Assembly: GCA_902772605.1 (NCBI GenBank)
Contig: CACYBG010000225.1
Span: 1 to 8,586 of the forward strand
Source of the DNA: an uncultured Spirochaetaceae bacterium
Lineage (GTDB): Bacteria; Spirochaetota; Spirochaetia; Treponematales; Treponemataceae
Reading direction: 5' to 3'
Length of the DNA: 8,586 bases
A model generated the notes under the pieces. The model made no database searches. It was not told the origin of the DNA and saw only the letters and a program-made list of their open reading frames with translations. Positions 1 through 6,443 of the stretch are shown piece by piece. The translations under genes were made by a program, and so were the position numbers. Position 1 is the first letter of the stretch. The number at the start of each line of letters is the position of its first letter.

Positions 1-290
1 AAATACTGCTGAAAAACAAATCCGACGGTTTGATTCCTCAGCACGGCCAATTCCTTTTCGTTCATTTTGGCTGTTTCCTTTCCGTTGATTTTGACGATTC
101 CCTCCGACGGTTTGTCCAGACATCCAATCATGTTCATGCATGTGGATTTTCCTGAACCGGACGGACCCATTATCGTTACGAATTCTCCCTGGGTTATGTC
201 GAATGAAACTCCTCGCAATGCGTAGACCGTAGAATCACCGACGGAATAAATCTTCCTGACGTTTTCCAAAGTAATGACGGATTCACTCAT
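1..290 (-). CDS. MacB/LolD-type ABC transporter ATP-binding protein (N-terminal part, cut by window edge)
   Basis: This is the nucleotide-binding subunit of an ABC transporter; it would hydrolyse ATP on the cytoplasmic side to drive an MacB/FtsX-type permease. I translated it by hand from the ATG at 288-290: it begins MSESVITLENVRKIY and stays open to the edge (96 codons visible). Visible motifs are the Walker A loop GPSGSGKST (residues 42-50), followed by MNMIGCLDKPSEG, which is typical of the MacB/LolD subfamily, and the Q-loop FVFQQY with Gln94. The signature motif, Walker B and H-loop lie outside the window. A GGAGG ribosome site at 297-301 sits 6 nt before the start. The gene follows the adaptor gene by 16 nt, so it is the third gene of the efflux operon. 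A permease gene probably follows beyond the left edge (inference). Confidence 0.93.
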   Translation of the reverse strand, partial: MSESVITLENVRKIYSVGDSTVYALRGVSFDITQGEFVTIMGPSGSGKSTCMNMIGCLDKPSEGIVKINGKETAKMNEKELAVLRNQTVGFVFQQY

Positions 291-306
291 GCTATGCCTC
301 CAAAAA

Positions 307-1452
307 TTACATCATTCCTGGAGGAGGACCGCCTGCACCGCCACCCATTCTGTTGTTGCTCGGCATGTTTCTGTTTCCGCTACCGCCCATTCCGTTGCGC
401 CTCTGACCGCCTGATGCACCCGCTGTACTCTGCGCCTTCAGTTTTTCACCGCCGGAAAGACCGCTTTCAATCTTTACGTATTCATTTCCGTAAGGTGAAA
501 CCGTAACGTTGATTTTTTCATCGGTACCGGCAAGCACGACATAGGCCTGTCCGTTCTCACGACCGATTGCATAGCGTGAAACAATCAGATAGTTTTCATC
601 CGGCGAAATCTTGATTTTTCCGGAGAATGAAAAGTTCGGAAGAATCGATTCGGGGTATTCATCGATTCTGAGCTTTACCTTGACGACGGTTGCACCCCTT
701 GACGTTACTGTTCCGATTGCAGGCCATCCCACGACATATCCGGTTACTGTTTCATCGCTTGCTGAAAATTTAAACTCGACCGTTTGACCGACCTGCAGTT
801 TTGCAACATCGGTTTCTGCAACTTCAACTTCAGCGGTAAGATATGATGAATCAACCAGGGTTCCTACATTGTCCTTTGCTTCAAGTGAATCGCCGACTGC
901 AACTTCCATGGCCGCTATGATTCCGTCGAAAGTTGCGGTGACTTTGCGTTCGTTTATTTTTTGGACCAGAGATTCGCGCTGTGTCAACATCAACTGATAT
1001 TCACGGTAAGAGCCGGTTATCTTTACGGTCTGCGTTTCAAAATCATGTTTCTGCAGGGCGTATTTTTCGGACGAATCATCAAGCTGAATTATGACATCGC
1101 CTTTTTTTACGACATCACCCTGCTTGACGTAAACGGCTGTAACTGTTCCCGCTGAAAGTGCCTGAAGGGTCTGTGACTGAGCGGCAGAAACGACACCGGA
1201 AATTTCAATTGCATTTTCGTACTTTTCCGTTGTAACCGTATATATTGTATTCGTCGTCTGGTTGCTTGAAATTATATTCCTTGCGATGAACAGTCCGCCT
1301 GCAACGACTCCTGCAACAATCAGCAGTATCAGAAATATTTTCAAAAGGCGCGGCATTTTTTTTCGGGCCTTTTTCTTTTTCAGTTCAAGCAGGTTTTCCG
1401 ATTTTGATTCGGATTCCTGGACCGGCAGATTCTTAACGCTATTTGACATCAT
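307..1452 (-). CDS. HlyD/MacA-family periplasmic adaptor of a tripartite efflux system
   Basis: Membrane-fusion protein expected to link the inner-membrane ABC transporter to the TolC-like channel. Of 381 residues, 1-35 form a Lys-rich cytoplasmic tail (KKKKARKK) and about 36-57 one hydrophobic anchor. The lipoyl-like half motifs lie at about 96-124 (AGTVTAVYVKQGDVVKKGD) and 170-200 (TATFDGIIAAMEVAVGDSL). The helical hairpin between them is short, about 40 residues. Beta-barrel and membrane-proximal domains follow to about 340. The last 40 residues are low-complexity, rich in Gly, Met, Asn, Arg and Pro. Translation may begin at either of two adjacent ATGs (1450-1452 or 1447-1449), preceded by an AAGGGGGAA ribosome site. 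The start overlaps the end of the channel gene by 14 nt, suggesting translational coupling. The family is clear; the transported substrate cannot be told. Confidence 0.92.
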   Translation of the reverse strand: MMSNSVKNLPVQESESKSENLLELKKKKARKKMPRLLKIFLILLIVAGVVAGGLFIARNIISSNQTTNTIYTVTTEKYENAIEISGVVSAAQSQTLQALSAGTVTAVYVKQGDVVKKGDVIIQLDDSSEKYALQKHDFETQTVKITGSYREYQLMLTQRESLVQKINERKVTATFDGIIAAMEVAVGDSLEAKDNVGTLVDSSYLTAEVEVAETDVAKLQVGQTVEFKFSASDETVTGYVVGWPAIGTVTSRGATVVKVKLRIDEYPESILPNFSFSGKIKISPDENYLIVSRYAIGRENGQAYVVLAGTDEKINVTVSPYGNEYVKIESGLSGGEKLKAQSTAGASGGQRRNGMGGSGNRNMPSNNRMGGGAGGPPPGMM

Positions 1453-2926
1453 TTGATTCCCCCTTTTCAGAATTTACATCCTGATTGCTTTTATCTTCCC
1501 GGAGCTCTTCATCCCTGACAAAAAGCAGCGTAGTTTCATTGTTGTAGATTATCAGGTTCAACTTGTTGATTAAAACCTTAATCCTGGACGTTTCCTTGTT
1601 GACTGACGCATTGTTGTATTCGGTTTTGGAAATGTATCCCTGCCTGTAATATTTTGCCATATCGGCTTCCAAAGACGAATACATTTCATACGATTCCTTG
1701 CAGGTTGATTTTTCCCACATTATGTTTTCAAGCGAAGTATTCTGGGTGATTGCAACCGTTCCAAAATCTGACTTTGCATTTTCAATGTCGATTTCTTCCT
1801 GCGATGATTCAAGCGAATCGAGTTCCTTGTTCAGTTTTGCAGTCTTGAATGCAGTCGGATCAAATGAAACTCCAAGCGTAAAAACCGGACTGAATGAATC
1901 CGTACCGACCGGAATGTTTGTTCCGACGTTCAATACCAGCCCCGTGTCGTTCCATGTAAAATTGGAGCCCAAGTCAATCGAGTGTGATGATGTCCTTTCG
2001 TTGTTGAACGTAAATCCTGCATTTGCACTCAGCGAGATTGACGAATCGGTTTCCCTTTCAAGTTCGTTGATGTAGTGCGTCCATGTCAGGGATTCAATCT
2101 TCGTATACTTTTCAGGAGAGTACGAAGTGATTTTGACTGCTTCAACATCCGGAATTTCCGTCGGCAGAAATGAAAGCGGTGAATCGTATTTGTATTCGAC
2201 TCCGCATTTTGCACAGAAAATCTTTACTTCGCGTTCCATCGATTTCATCTGTGAATCTACGTCATACTGATCGTTCATCACGTTCATCTGTGCAGTCTTG
2301 TATTTTGTGGAGCTTGTCGTATATCCCTGCGACTTGAGCGTTTCCAGTTTCAACTGATTGTCGTAAAGGCTTTTTTCAAGCGTCAGGATTTTTGATGCCA
2401 TTTCATAAAGCGATTTTACTTTTTCATAAAATTCCTTTTCAACTGAAACGAATCCGTTCTGAACCTTGCGCTGGGCTTCCAGAACTTTTCTCTGTGATTT
2501 CAGTGCATTGATTTCGCGGTTCTTCGTATTGTTGGAAATTATGTCCACGCTGACTTTCAATGAAGAATTGGTAAACGTGTCCGTTGAATCGCTCGAGTCG
2601 AAAAGTATTGTCGATGAAACCGATATTCCAAGATTCTTTGCATCGGGAATCGAGAAGCTTGCAGTCGGTGTAAATTTTATGTTCCACGAATCTCCTGTCG
2701 TGAAAGTGATTGTGCCGGTTGAAAGCTTGAAACTGAATCCATTGGAAATTTCATTCATTTCATTTTCAATCATGACCTTCTGCATCTGGTTTGCAAGCTG
2801 TTGCAGTTCGGTGCTGTTTGCCAGATACCCCGGTAAAAGAGATTCTAATTTTTCTGCCGCTGACAGGTGGACGCTTCCAAAAATCAAAGCGAATGCCATC
2901 CCGAATATTGCTTTAATTCTTTTCAT
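1439..2926 (-). CDS. TolC-like outer-membrane efflux channel protein
   Basis: Likely the outer-membrane duct of the tripartite system encoded downstream. It has 495 residues, close to the usual TolC size. A signal peptide covers residues 1-24 (KRIK, hydrophobic core, cleavage near SAA|E). The mature part alternates beta-type segments (about 64-130 and 295-357, rich in Ser/Thr/Asn) with long charged helical stretches (about 136-235 and 362-470), the two-fold pattern of TolC proteins. A charged tail (about 472-495) ends it. Odd point: a CAKC pair (Cys238, Cys241) lies just after the first helical region, plus Cys409. The ATG at 2924-2926 is the only sensible start: an in-frame TGA lies two codons upstream and the next Met (10) would remove the basic end of the signal peptide. 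No Shine-Dalgarno sequence is visible. Assignment rests on architecture and operon context, since TolC sequences diverge strongly. Confidence 0.85.
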   Translation of the reverse strand: MKRIKAIFGMAFALIFGSVHLSAAEKLESLLPGYLANSTELQQLANQMQKVMIENEMNEISNGFSFKLSTGTITFTTGDSWNIKFTPTASFSIPDAKNLGISVSSTILFDSSDSTDTFTNSSLKVSVDIISNNTKNREINALKSQRKVLEAQRKVQNGFVSVEKEFYEKVKSLYEMASKILTLEKSLYDNQLKLETLKSQGYTTSSTKYKTAQMNVMNDQYDVDSQMKSMEREVKIFCAKCGVEYKYDSPLSFLPTEIPDVEAVKITSYSPEKYTKIESLTWTHYINELERETDSSISLSANAGFTFNNERTSSHSIDLGSNFTWNDTGLVLNVGTNIPVGTDSFSPVFTLGVSFDPTAFKTAKLNKELDSLESSQEEIDIENAKSDFGTVAITQNTSLENIMWEKSTCKESYEMYSSLEADMAKYYRQGYISKTEYNNASVNKETSRIKVLINKLNLIIYNNETTLLFVRDEELREDKSNQDVNSEKGESNDVK

Positions 2927-2933
2927 GATTCAA

Positions 2934-2961
2934 ATTATAAATGCGATTCCTTAAAAAACAA
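2934..2961 (-). promoter_or_regulatory. Promoter of the efflux operon, probably giving a leaderless mRNA
   Basis: On the minus strand a perfect TATAAT (2934-2939) lies 16 bp after a weak -35 TTGTTT (2956-2961). Only seven bases (TTGAATC) separate the TATAAT from the ATG at 2926. Transcription would start within a base or two of the start codon, which fits the missing ribosome-binding site. The -10 match is direct; the leaderless reading is inference. Confidence 0.6.
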
Positions 2962-2978
2962 CTAAACAAAGAATTAAT

Positions 2979-3021
2979 TAAATGTTATTTGCCCCCGAAT
3001 CGGATAAAATAAATGTTATTT
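2979..3021. repeat. Two direct copies of TAAATGTTATTT, 31 bp apart, upstream of the efflux promoter
   Basis: Identical 12-mers occupy 2979-2990 and 3010-3021. The 31-bp offset is close to three DNA helical turns, so both would face the same side. They lie about 53 and 84 bp upstream of the predicted transcription start, positions suited to an activator or a looping regulator. The stretch between them is GC-rich (GCCCCCGAATCGG). No known consensus was recognised. Confidence 0.5.
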
Positions 3022-3023
3022 CT

Positions 3024-3050
3024 AAAAAAAACATCTTTGCACGCGAAGAT
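3024..3050 (-). terminator. Rho-independent terminator reading on the minus strand, out of the repeat array
   Basis: On the minus strand the hairpin ATCTTCG-CGTG-CAAAGAT (3050 to 3033; seven pairs including one G-T, four-base loop) is followed by G and eight T residues (3031 to 3024). It would stop minus-strand transcripts coming through the repeat array before they reach the efflux operon promoter. No gene lies upstream on that strand, so it either insulates the operon or ends a transcript of the array. Confidence 0.65.
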
Positions 3051-3076
3051 ACATCTGCCTGAATATCGGTTCAGTT

Positions 3077-3459
3077 GATTGATTGCAGATTCCGTGATTG
3101 ATTGCAGATTCCGTGATTGATTGCAGATTCCGTGATTGACAGTCTATTTCATGATTGATTGTCGAATCCGTGATTGATTGTCGAATCCGTGATTGATTGT
3201 CGAATCCGTGATTGACAGTCTATTCCATGATTGATTGTCTATTCCATGATTGATTGTCGAATCCGTGATTGATTGTCGAATCCGTGATTGATTGTTGAAT
3301 CCGTGATTGATTGTCGAATCCGTGATTGATTGTCGATTCCGTGATTGATTGTCGATTCCGGTGGTTGAGCATCGAATCCGTGATTGATTGTCGAATCCGT
3401 GATTGATTGTCGAATCCGTGATTGATTGTCGATTCCGGTGGTTGAGCATCGAATCCGGT
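3077..3459. repeat. Tandem array of twenty 19/20-bp units
   Basis: The commonest unit reads GATTGATTGTCGAATCCGT, and I counted twenty copies end to end. Units 1-3 carry GCAGATT in the middle. Units 4 and 8 read GATTGACAGTCTATT(T/C)CAT and unit 9 is intermediate. Units 16 and 20 begin GGTTGAGCATCG. Units 15, 19 and 20 have an extra G (20 bp). Many units contain the small inverted repeat GATT-GTCG-AATC. The array runs directly into the palindromic element at 3457-3482. The unit is not a multiple of three and no protein is likely. There are no unique spacers, so it is not a CRISPR array. It lies between the divergent efflux operon and the cyclase gene. Confidence 0.95.
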
Positions 3460-3482
3460 GGTTGAGCGTAGTCGAAACCACC
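3457..3482. repeat. Palindromic repeat element (GGTGGTT...TTGAGC...GTCGA...AACCACC) at the end of the array
   Basis: GGTGGTT (3457-3463) is the exact inverse of AACCACC (3476-3482), around the core GAGCGTAGTCGA. It resembles the widespread interspersed bacterial repeats of the form TGAGC-nn-GTCGAA that I recall from many genomes; the family assignment is from memory and unverified. The last array units share its GGTGGTTGAGC half, so the array and this element look related. Confidence 0.7.
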
Positions 3483-3501
3483 CCGCTATAATAGATAAAA
3501 C

Positions 3502-3530
3502 TTGACCGGAACAAAAGATTGGTATAAAAT
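3502..3530 (+). promoter_or_regulatory. Promoter of the adenylate cyclase gene
   Basis: TTGACC (3502-3507) and TAAAAT (3525-3530) are each five of six to consensus with a 17-bp spacer. Transcription would start near 3537, leaving a leader of about 50 nt. A second perfect TATAAT at 3487-3492 just after the palindromic element lacks a good -35. The ribosome site AAGGGA (3568-3573) is 12 nt from the ATG, longer than usual. Confidence 0.6.
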
Positions 3531-3585
3531 TTCAGAACGAGAGACGAGTTTGTTAATAAAAAAGATTAAGGGATTAGACAACTGA

Positions 3586-5016
3586 ATGTTTTTCTTGAAT
3601 TTACTGCTTGAAAATAAAGTGTACATTTCTCTTGTGACCTGCGGCATTTGCGGCATCCTTTCTTTCCTGATACTCATGGTGCGCGGCGTTTCAAAGGTCA
3701 GAAAGATTTCGATTTTTTTCCTTGAGTTCATTTCCATGCTGCAGATGATATGCGATATGGTCTATTCGTATTATCTGGGTGAGCCGGGTGAAACGGTCCA
3801 TACGATTCTGCGCATTGCAAAATTCCTTAGCGACATGATGAACATATTCATCCTGTTTTCATTCAACGAATATCTGGTTACGCTGTTTTCGGAAAACGAT
3901 GGGCAATTCAAAACTAAAACCGCAGTTCCGTACATGTTGATTATCTGCCGGATTGCATTGCTTATCGCCATGTATCTTTCGATTGTCGCGCTGTTCAACG
4001 GAATGTACTACAGCTTCGATGAAAACAATATGTATCACCGTTCGCCGTTGATTTTCCTTTCTTACATCGGACCGTGCGTAACGCTTCTGCTTCAGTTCAT
4101 AACCCTGATAAAATACAAAAAGAAAATCCGCATCAAGGTTTGGATTCCGCTTTTGATGTTTACGATAATCCCGATTGTACTGGTTGTAATAAGGTGCTTC
4201 ATTTCGGGGCTTTCGTTCCTGACGACTTTTTCATCTTCGTGCATGGCCATTCTGGTTTACGTTTTTGTAGTCCAGGACATGAACGAATCTGTCGAGCGGG
4301 CGCATCGGCTTGAAGTTGAACTTTTGAAACGCTACAAGGAACAGCTTGAAAGAACCGTTGACGAAAGGACCAGGGAACTTAAAGTTGCAAATGAAAAGGC
4401 AGAGACCCTTCTCTTGAACATACTTCCGAAGGATATTGCAGTTGAACTTACTGAACATCCGGGATGTACGATTGCAAACGACTATCAGGAAGTGAGCGTT
4501 CTGTTTACCGATGTCGTCGGATTTACGAACATGAGCAGCAAGATGTCTGCACGTCAGATTGTCGATATATTGAACGGAGTGTTTTCACTGATGGATGAAA
4601 GGGCCAAGCGTGAAGGCATTGAAAAAATCAAGACGATTGGCGACGCGTACATGGCGGTTACGGGATTGAACGGTAAGAACGGACGTGAAGGTGCAGTTGC
4701 GATGATTAATTTTGCAAAGGGGCTTCTTGAAGATTTGCGGGCGTTCAATGAAAAATCCGAAGTAAAGCTTCAAATCAGGATTGGAATCAATACGGGAAAT
4801 CTTGTCGGCGGTGTAATCGGAAAAACGAAATTCATTTACGACGTTTGGGGCGATACCGTCAATGTTGCAAGCAGGATGGAAAGCTCAGGACGACCGATGG
4901 AAATCCATGTTACTGAAAAAACACATGAACTGTGCAAGAATGATTTTTCGTTCGGTAGCAGCGTAGAAATGGAAATAAAGGGCAAGGGAATGATGAACAC
5001 GTATTTCATCGTTTAA
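3586..5016 (+). CDS. Membrane-anchored class III adenylate cyclase
   Basis: Converts ATP to cAMP. Of 476 residues, the first 230 form about seven membrane segments (near 13-33, 41-63, 84-104, 114-137, 154-176, 184-206, 210-229), which I cannot match to a named sensor domain. A charged coiled linker follows (about 233-275), leading to LLLNILP, the usual lead-in to such cyclase domains. The catalytic domain (about 300-476) looks complete: metal-binding Asp309 (LFTDVVGFT) and Asp353 (GDAYM), adenine-selecting Lys349 (KTIGD) and Asp419 (YDVWGD), and transition-state Asn426 and Arg430 (VNVASRM). The Lys/Asp pair argues for ATP, not GTP. The ATG at 3586 is preceded directly by an in-frame TGA. It is the only plus-strand gene in the window. 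Such membrane-domain plus cyclase proteins are common in spirochaetes. The signal sensed is unknown. Confidence 0.92.
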   Translation: MFFLNLLLENKVYISLVTCGICGILSFLILMVRGVSKVRKISIFFLEFISMLQMICDMVYSYYLGEPGETVHTILRIAKFLSDMMNIFILFSFNEYLVTLFSENDGQFKTKTAVPYMLIICRIALLIAMYLSIVALFNGMYYSFDENNMYHRSPLIFLSYIGPCVTLLLQFITLIKYKKKIRIKVWIPLLMFTIIPIVLVVIRCFISGLSFLTTFSSSCMAILVYVFVVQDMNESVERAHRLEVELLKRYKEQLERTVDERTRELKVANEKAETLLLNILPKDIAVELTEHPGCTIANDYQEVSVLFTDVVGFTNMSSKMSARQIVDILNGVFSLMDERAKREGIEKIKTIGDAYMAVTGLNGKNGREGAVAMINFAKGLLEDLRAFNEKSEVKLQIRIGINTGNLVGGVIGKTKFIYDVWGDTVNVASRMESSGRPMEIHVTEKTHELCKNDFSFGSSVEMEIKGKGMMNTYFIV

Positions 5017-5040
5017 CTTGCAGGGTGATTTACAACAGCT

Positions 5041-5084
5041 AAAAAAAACACGCCCCTGAGTTTTCAAGGACGTGCTTTTTGTTT
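5041..5084. terminator. Bidirectional terminator between the cyclase gene and metK
   Basis: An imperfect hairpin spans 5049-5074: CACG/CGTG, then CC/GG and TGA/TCA separated by C-A mismatches, with a GTTT loop. Eight A residues precede it and TGCTTTTTGTTTT follows, so it has a T-tract on either strand. It fits the end of both convergent genes, which stop at 5016 (+) and 5092 (-). Confidence 0.75.
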
Positions 5085-5091
5085 TAAACCT

Positions 5092-6261
5092 TTATTTGAT
5101 TTCGTTTTTCAGGGCTTCAACCTTGTCAATCTTTTCCCATGGGAAATCGGCTCTACCGAAATGACCGTAGCTTGCAGTCGGAAGATAAATCGGGCGTTTC
5201 AAATCCAGCGTCTTGATTATTCCGGCCGGAGTGCAGTCGAACACTTTTTTAACGGCTGCGACTATCTTTTCTTCCGGGACGACGGCTGTTCCAAAAGTCT
5301 CTGCCATTATGCTTACGGGATATGGAACTCCGATTGCGTATGCCAACTGAATTTCACAGCGTTCAGCCAAATCTGCCGCGACTATGTTTTTTGCAATGTA
5401 ACGTGCCATGTATGCTGCAGAACGGTCAACCTTTGAAGGGTCTTTTCCACTGAATGCTCCGCCGCCATGACGACCCATTCCGCCGTATGTATCGACGATT
5501 ATCTTGCGTCCGGTAAGACCAGCGTCACCGACAGGACCTCCGATGCAGAACTGACCTGTTGGGTTGATGTGGAATTTCGTGTTTGAATCAAGAAGACCCG
5601 TCGGTTCCAAAACCGGTTTAATCAGCCTGTTGATTATGGTCTCTTCAATTTCCTTGTGGCTGATTCCAGGGTCGTGCTGCTGAGAGACGACTACGGTATC
5701 AATGCGAATCGGCTTGTGGTCTTCGTATTCAATCGTGACCTGTGACTTTGAATCCGGTCGGAACCATTTTACTTCGCCCGACTTTCTCATCCTTGCAGAT
5801 TCAATCATCAGCTTGTGGGAATACATTACCGGAGCCGGCATCAACTCGGGAGTTTCCTTGCATGCGAATCCGAACATCATGCCCTGATCGCCTGCACCCT
5901 GGAGTCCCTTGTATTCTTCAAGACCTTCTCCGATTACACCCTGATTGATGTCCTGGGACTGGGAGTGAATCATGTTGGTGACTGCCATGGACTTGTAATC
6001 CAGACCGTAATCAGGATTTGAATAGCCGATTTTTTCTGCAACATCGCGGGCAACCTGCTGGATATCGACATATGCACTTGTGTTCAGTTCGCCGCCAACC
6101 ATAATCAGTGACTGGCATGCAAAAGTTTCACAGGCTACGTGGCTTTCCTTGTCCTGACGCAGACATTCATCAAGAATTGCATCGCTGATTTGGTCGCATA
6201 ATTTATCAGGATGTCCTTCGCCTACAGATTCGGAAGTAAACAAATATCTTCTGCTTGACAT
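5092..6261 (-). CDS. metK: S-adenosylmethionine synthetase
   Basis: Makes S-adenosylmethionine from methionine and ATP in the cytoplasm, the main methyl donor for the cell. The 389-residue length is normal for MetK. It shows the N-terminal FTSESVGEGHPDK (catalytic His17), the ATP-binding signature GAGDQGMMFG (122-131), the second signature GGGAFSGKD (266-274) and the conserved end region SYGHFGR. I start it at the ATG at 6259-6261 because family similarity begins at MSSRRYLFTSESV and GGAG (6266-6269) is correctly spaced. The frame is open 19 codons further upstream to an ATG at 6318, but that stretch has no family resemblance or ribosome site and belongs to the leader. It has its own promoter and shares a terminator with the convergent cyclase gene. 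Confidence 0.98.
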   Translation of the reverse strand: MSSRRYLFTSESVGEGHPDKLCDQISDAILDECLRQDKESHVACETFACQSLIMVGGELNTSAYVDIQQVARDVAEKIGYSNPDYGLDYKSMAVTNMIHSQSQDINQGVIGEGLEEYKGLQGAGDQGMMFGFACKETPELMPAPVMYSHKLMIESARMRKSGEVKWFRPDSKSQVTIEYEDHKPIRIDTVVVSQQHDPGISHKEIEETIINRLIKPVLEPTGLLDSNTKFHINPTGQFCIGGPVGDAGLTGRKIIVDTYGGMGRHGGGAFSGKDPSKVDRSAAYMARYIAKNIVAADLAERCEIQLAYAIGVPYPVSIMAETFGTAVVPEEKIVAAVKKVFDCTPAGIIKTLDLKRPIYLPTASYGHFGRADFPWEKIDKVEALKNEIK

Positions 6262-6368
6262 ATAACTCCGTCCTTTAAAACAGTTTTCAAGGAAACGCCG
6301 ATTAGCCGCTTGCTTCATCAGTGCATCGCTTGTTTCCGCCGATTAGTGTTCGGGACATAATCAACGAT
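6262..6368 (-). promoter_or_regulatory. metK 5' leader with paired direct and inverted repeats
   Basis: The predicted transcript has about 105 nt before the ATG. CTAATCGGCG occurs twice on the transcript strand (at 6337-6346 and 6296-6305, 41 nt apart). GGAAAC (6332-6337) directly follows the first GGC and can pair with GTTTCC (6291-6296) after the second, closing a loop of about 35 nt. I do not recognise an S-box, SMK or other known SAM riboswitch. A regulatory RNA fold is inferred, not shown. Confidence 0.4.
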
Positions 6369-6374
6369 TCATCA

Positions 6375-6403
6375 ATTATATTCAGTTAACTGAAAAACAA
6401 CAA
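6375..6403 (-). promoter_or_regulatory. metK promoter with an operator-like palindrome in the spacer
   Basis: On the minus strand TTGTTG (6398-6403) and a perfect TATAAT (6375-6380) are 17 bp apart. Fourteen of the spacer bases form the perfect palindrome TTCAGTTAACTGAA (6381-6394), directly abutting the -10. A protein bound there would be expected to block RNA polymerase. The regulator is unknown. Confidence 0.7.
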
Positions 6404-6443
6404 GTGGGCTTTTGTCGGGAAAAATGGGTCGGGTGAGAGGACA

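Noticed and set aside
2466..2954. 162-codon plus-strand frame opposite the channel gene
   Set aside because: It is antisense to a well-supported secreted protein and has no recognisable features.
3077..3459. CRISPR array
   Set aside because: Units are directly contiguous with no unique spacers, and no cas genes are present.
3144..3514. Two long overlapping minus-strand open frames (101 and 91 codons) inside the tandem array
   Set aside because: They exist because the repeat unit has no stop on that strand; the same Asn-Gln-Ser-Arg-type peptides recur in rotating frames, and no ribosome site is present.
6262..6318. N-terminal extension of MetK from an upstream in-frame ATG
   Set aside because: MetK similarity and a good ribosome site both point to 6261; the upstream part overlaps the repeat-bearing leader.
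6290..6322. Hammerhead-ribozyme-like CTGATGA followed by GAAA in the metK leader
   Set aside because: The bases between do not form the required stem II; only one or two pairs are possible.
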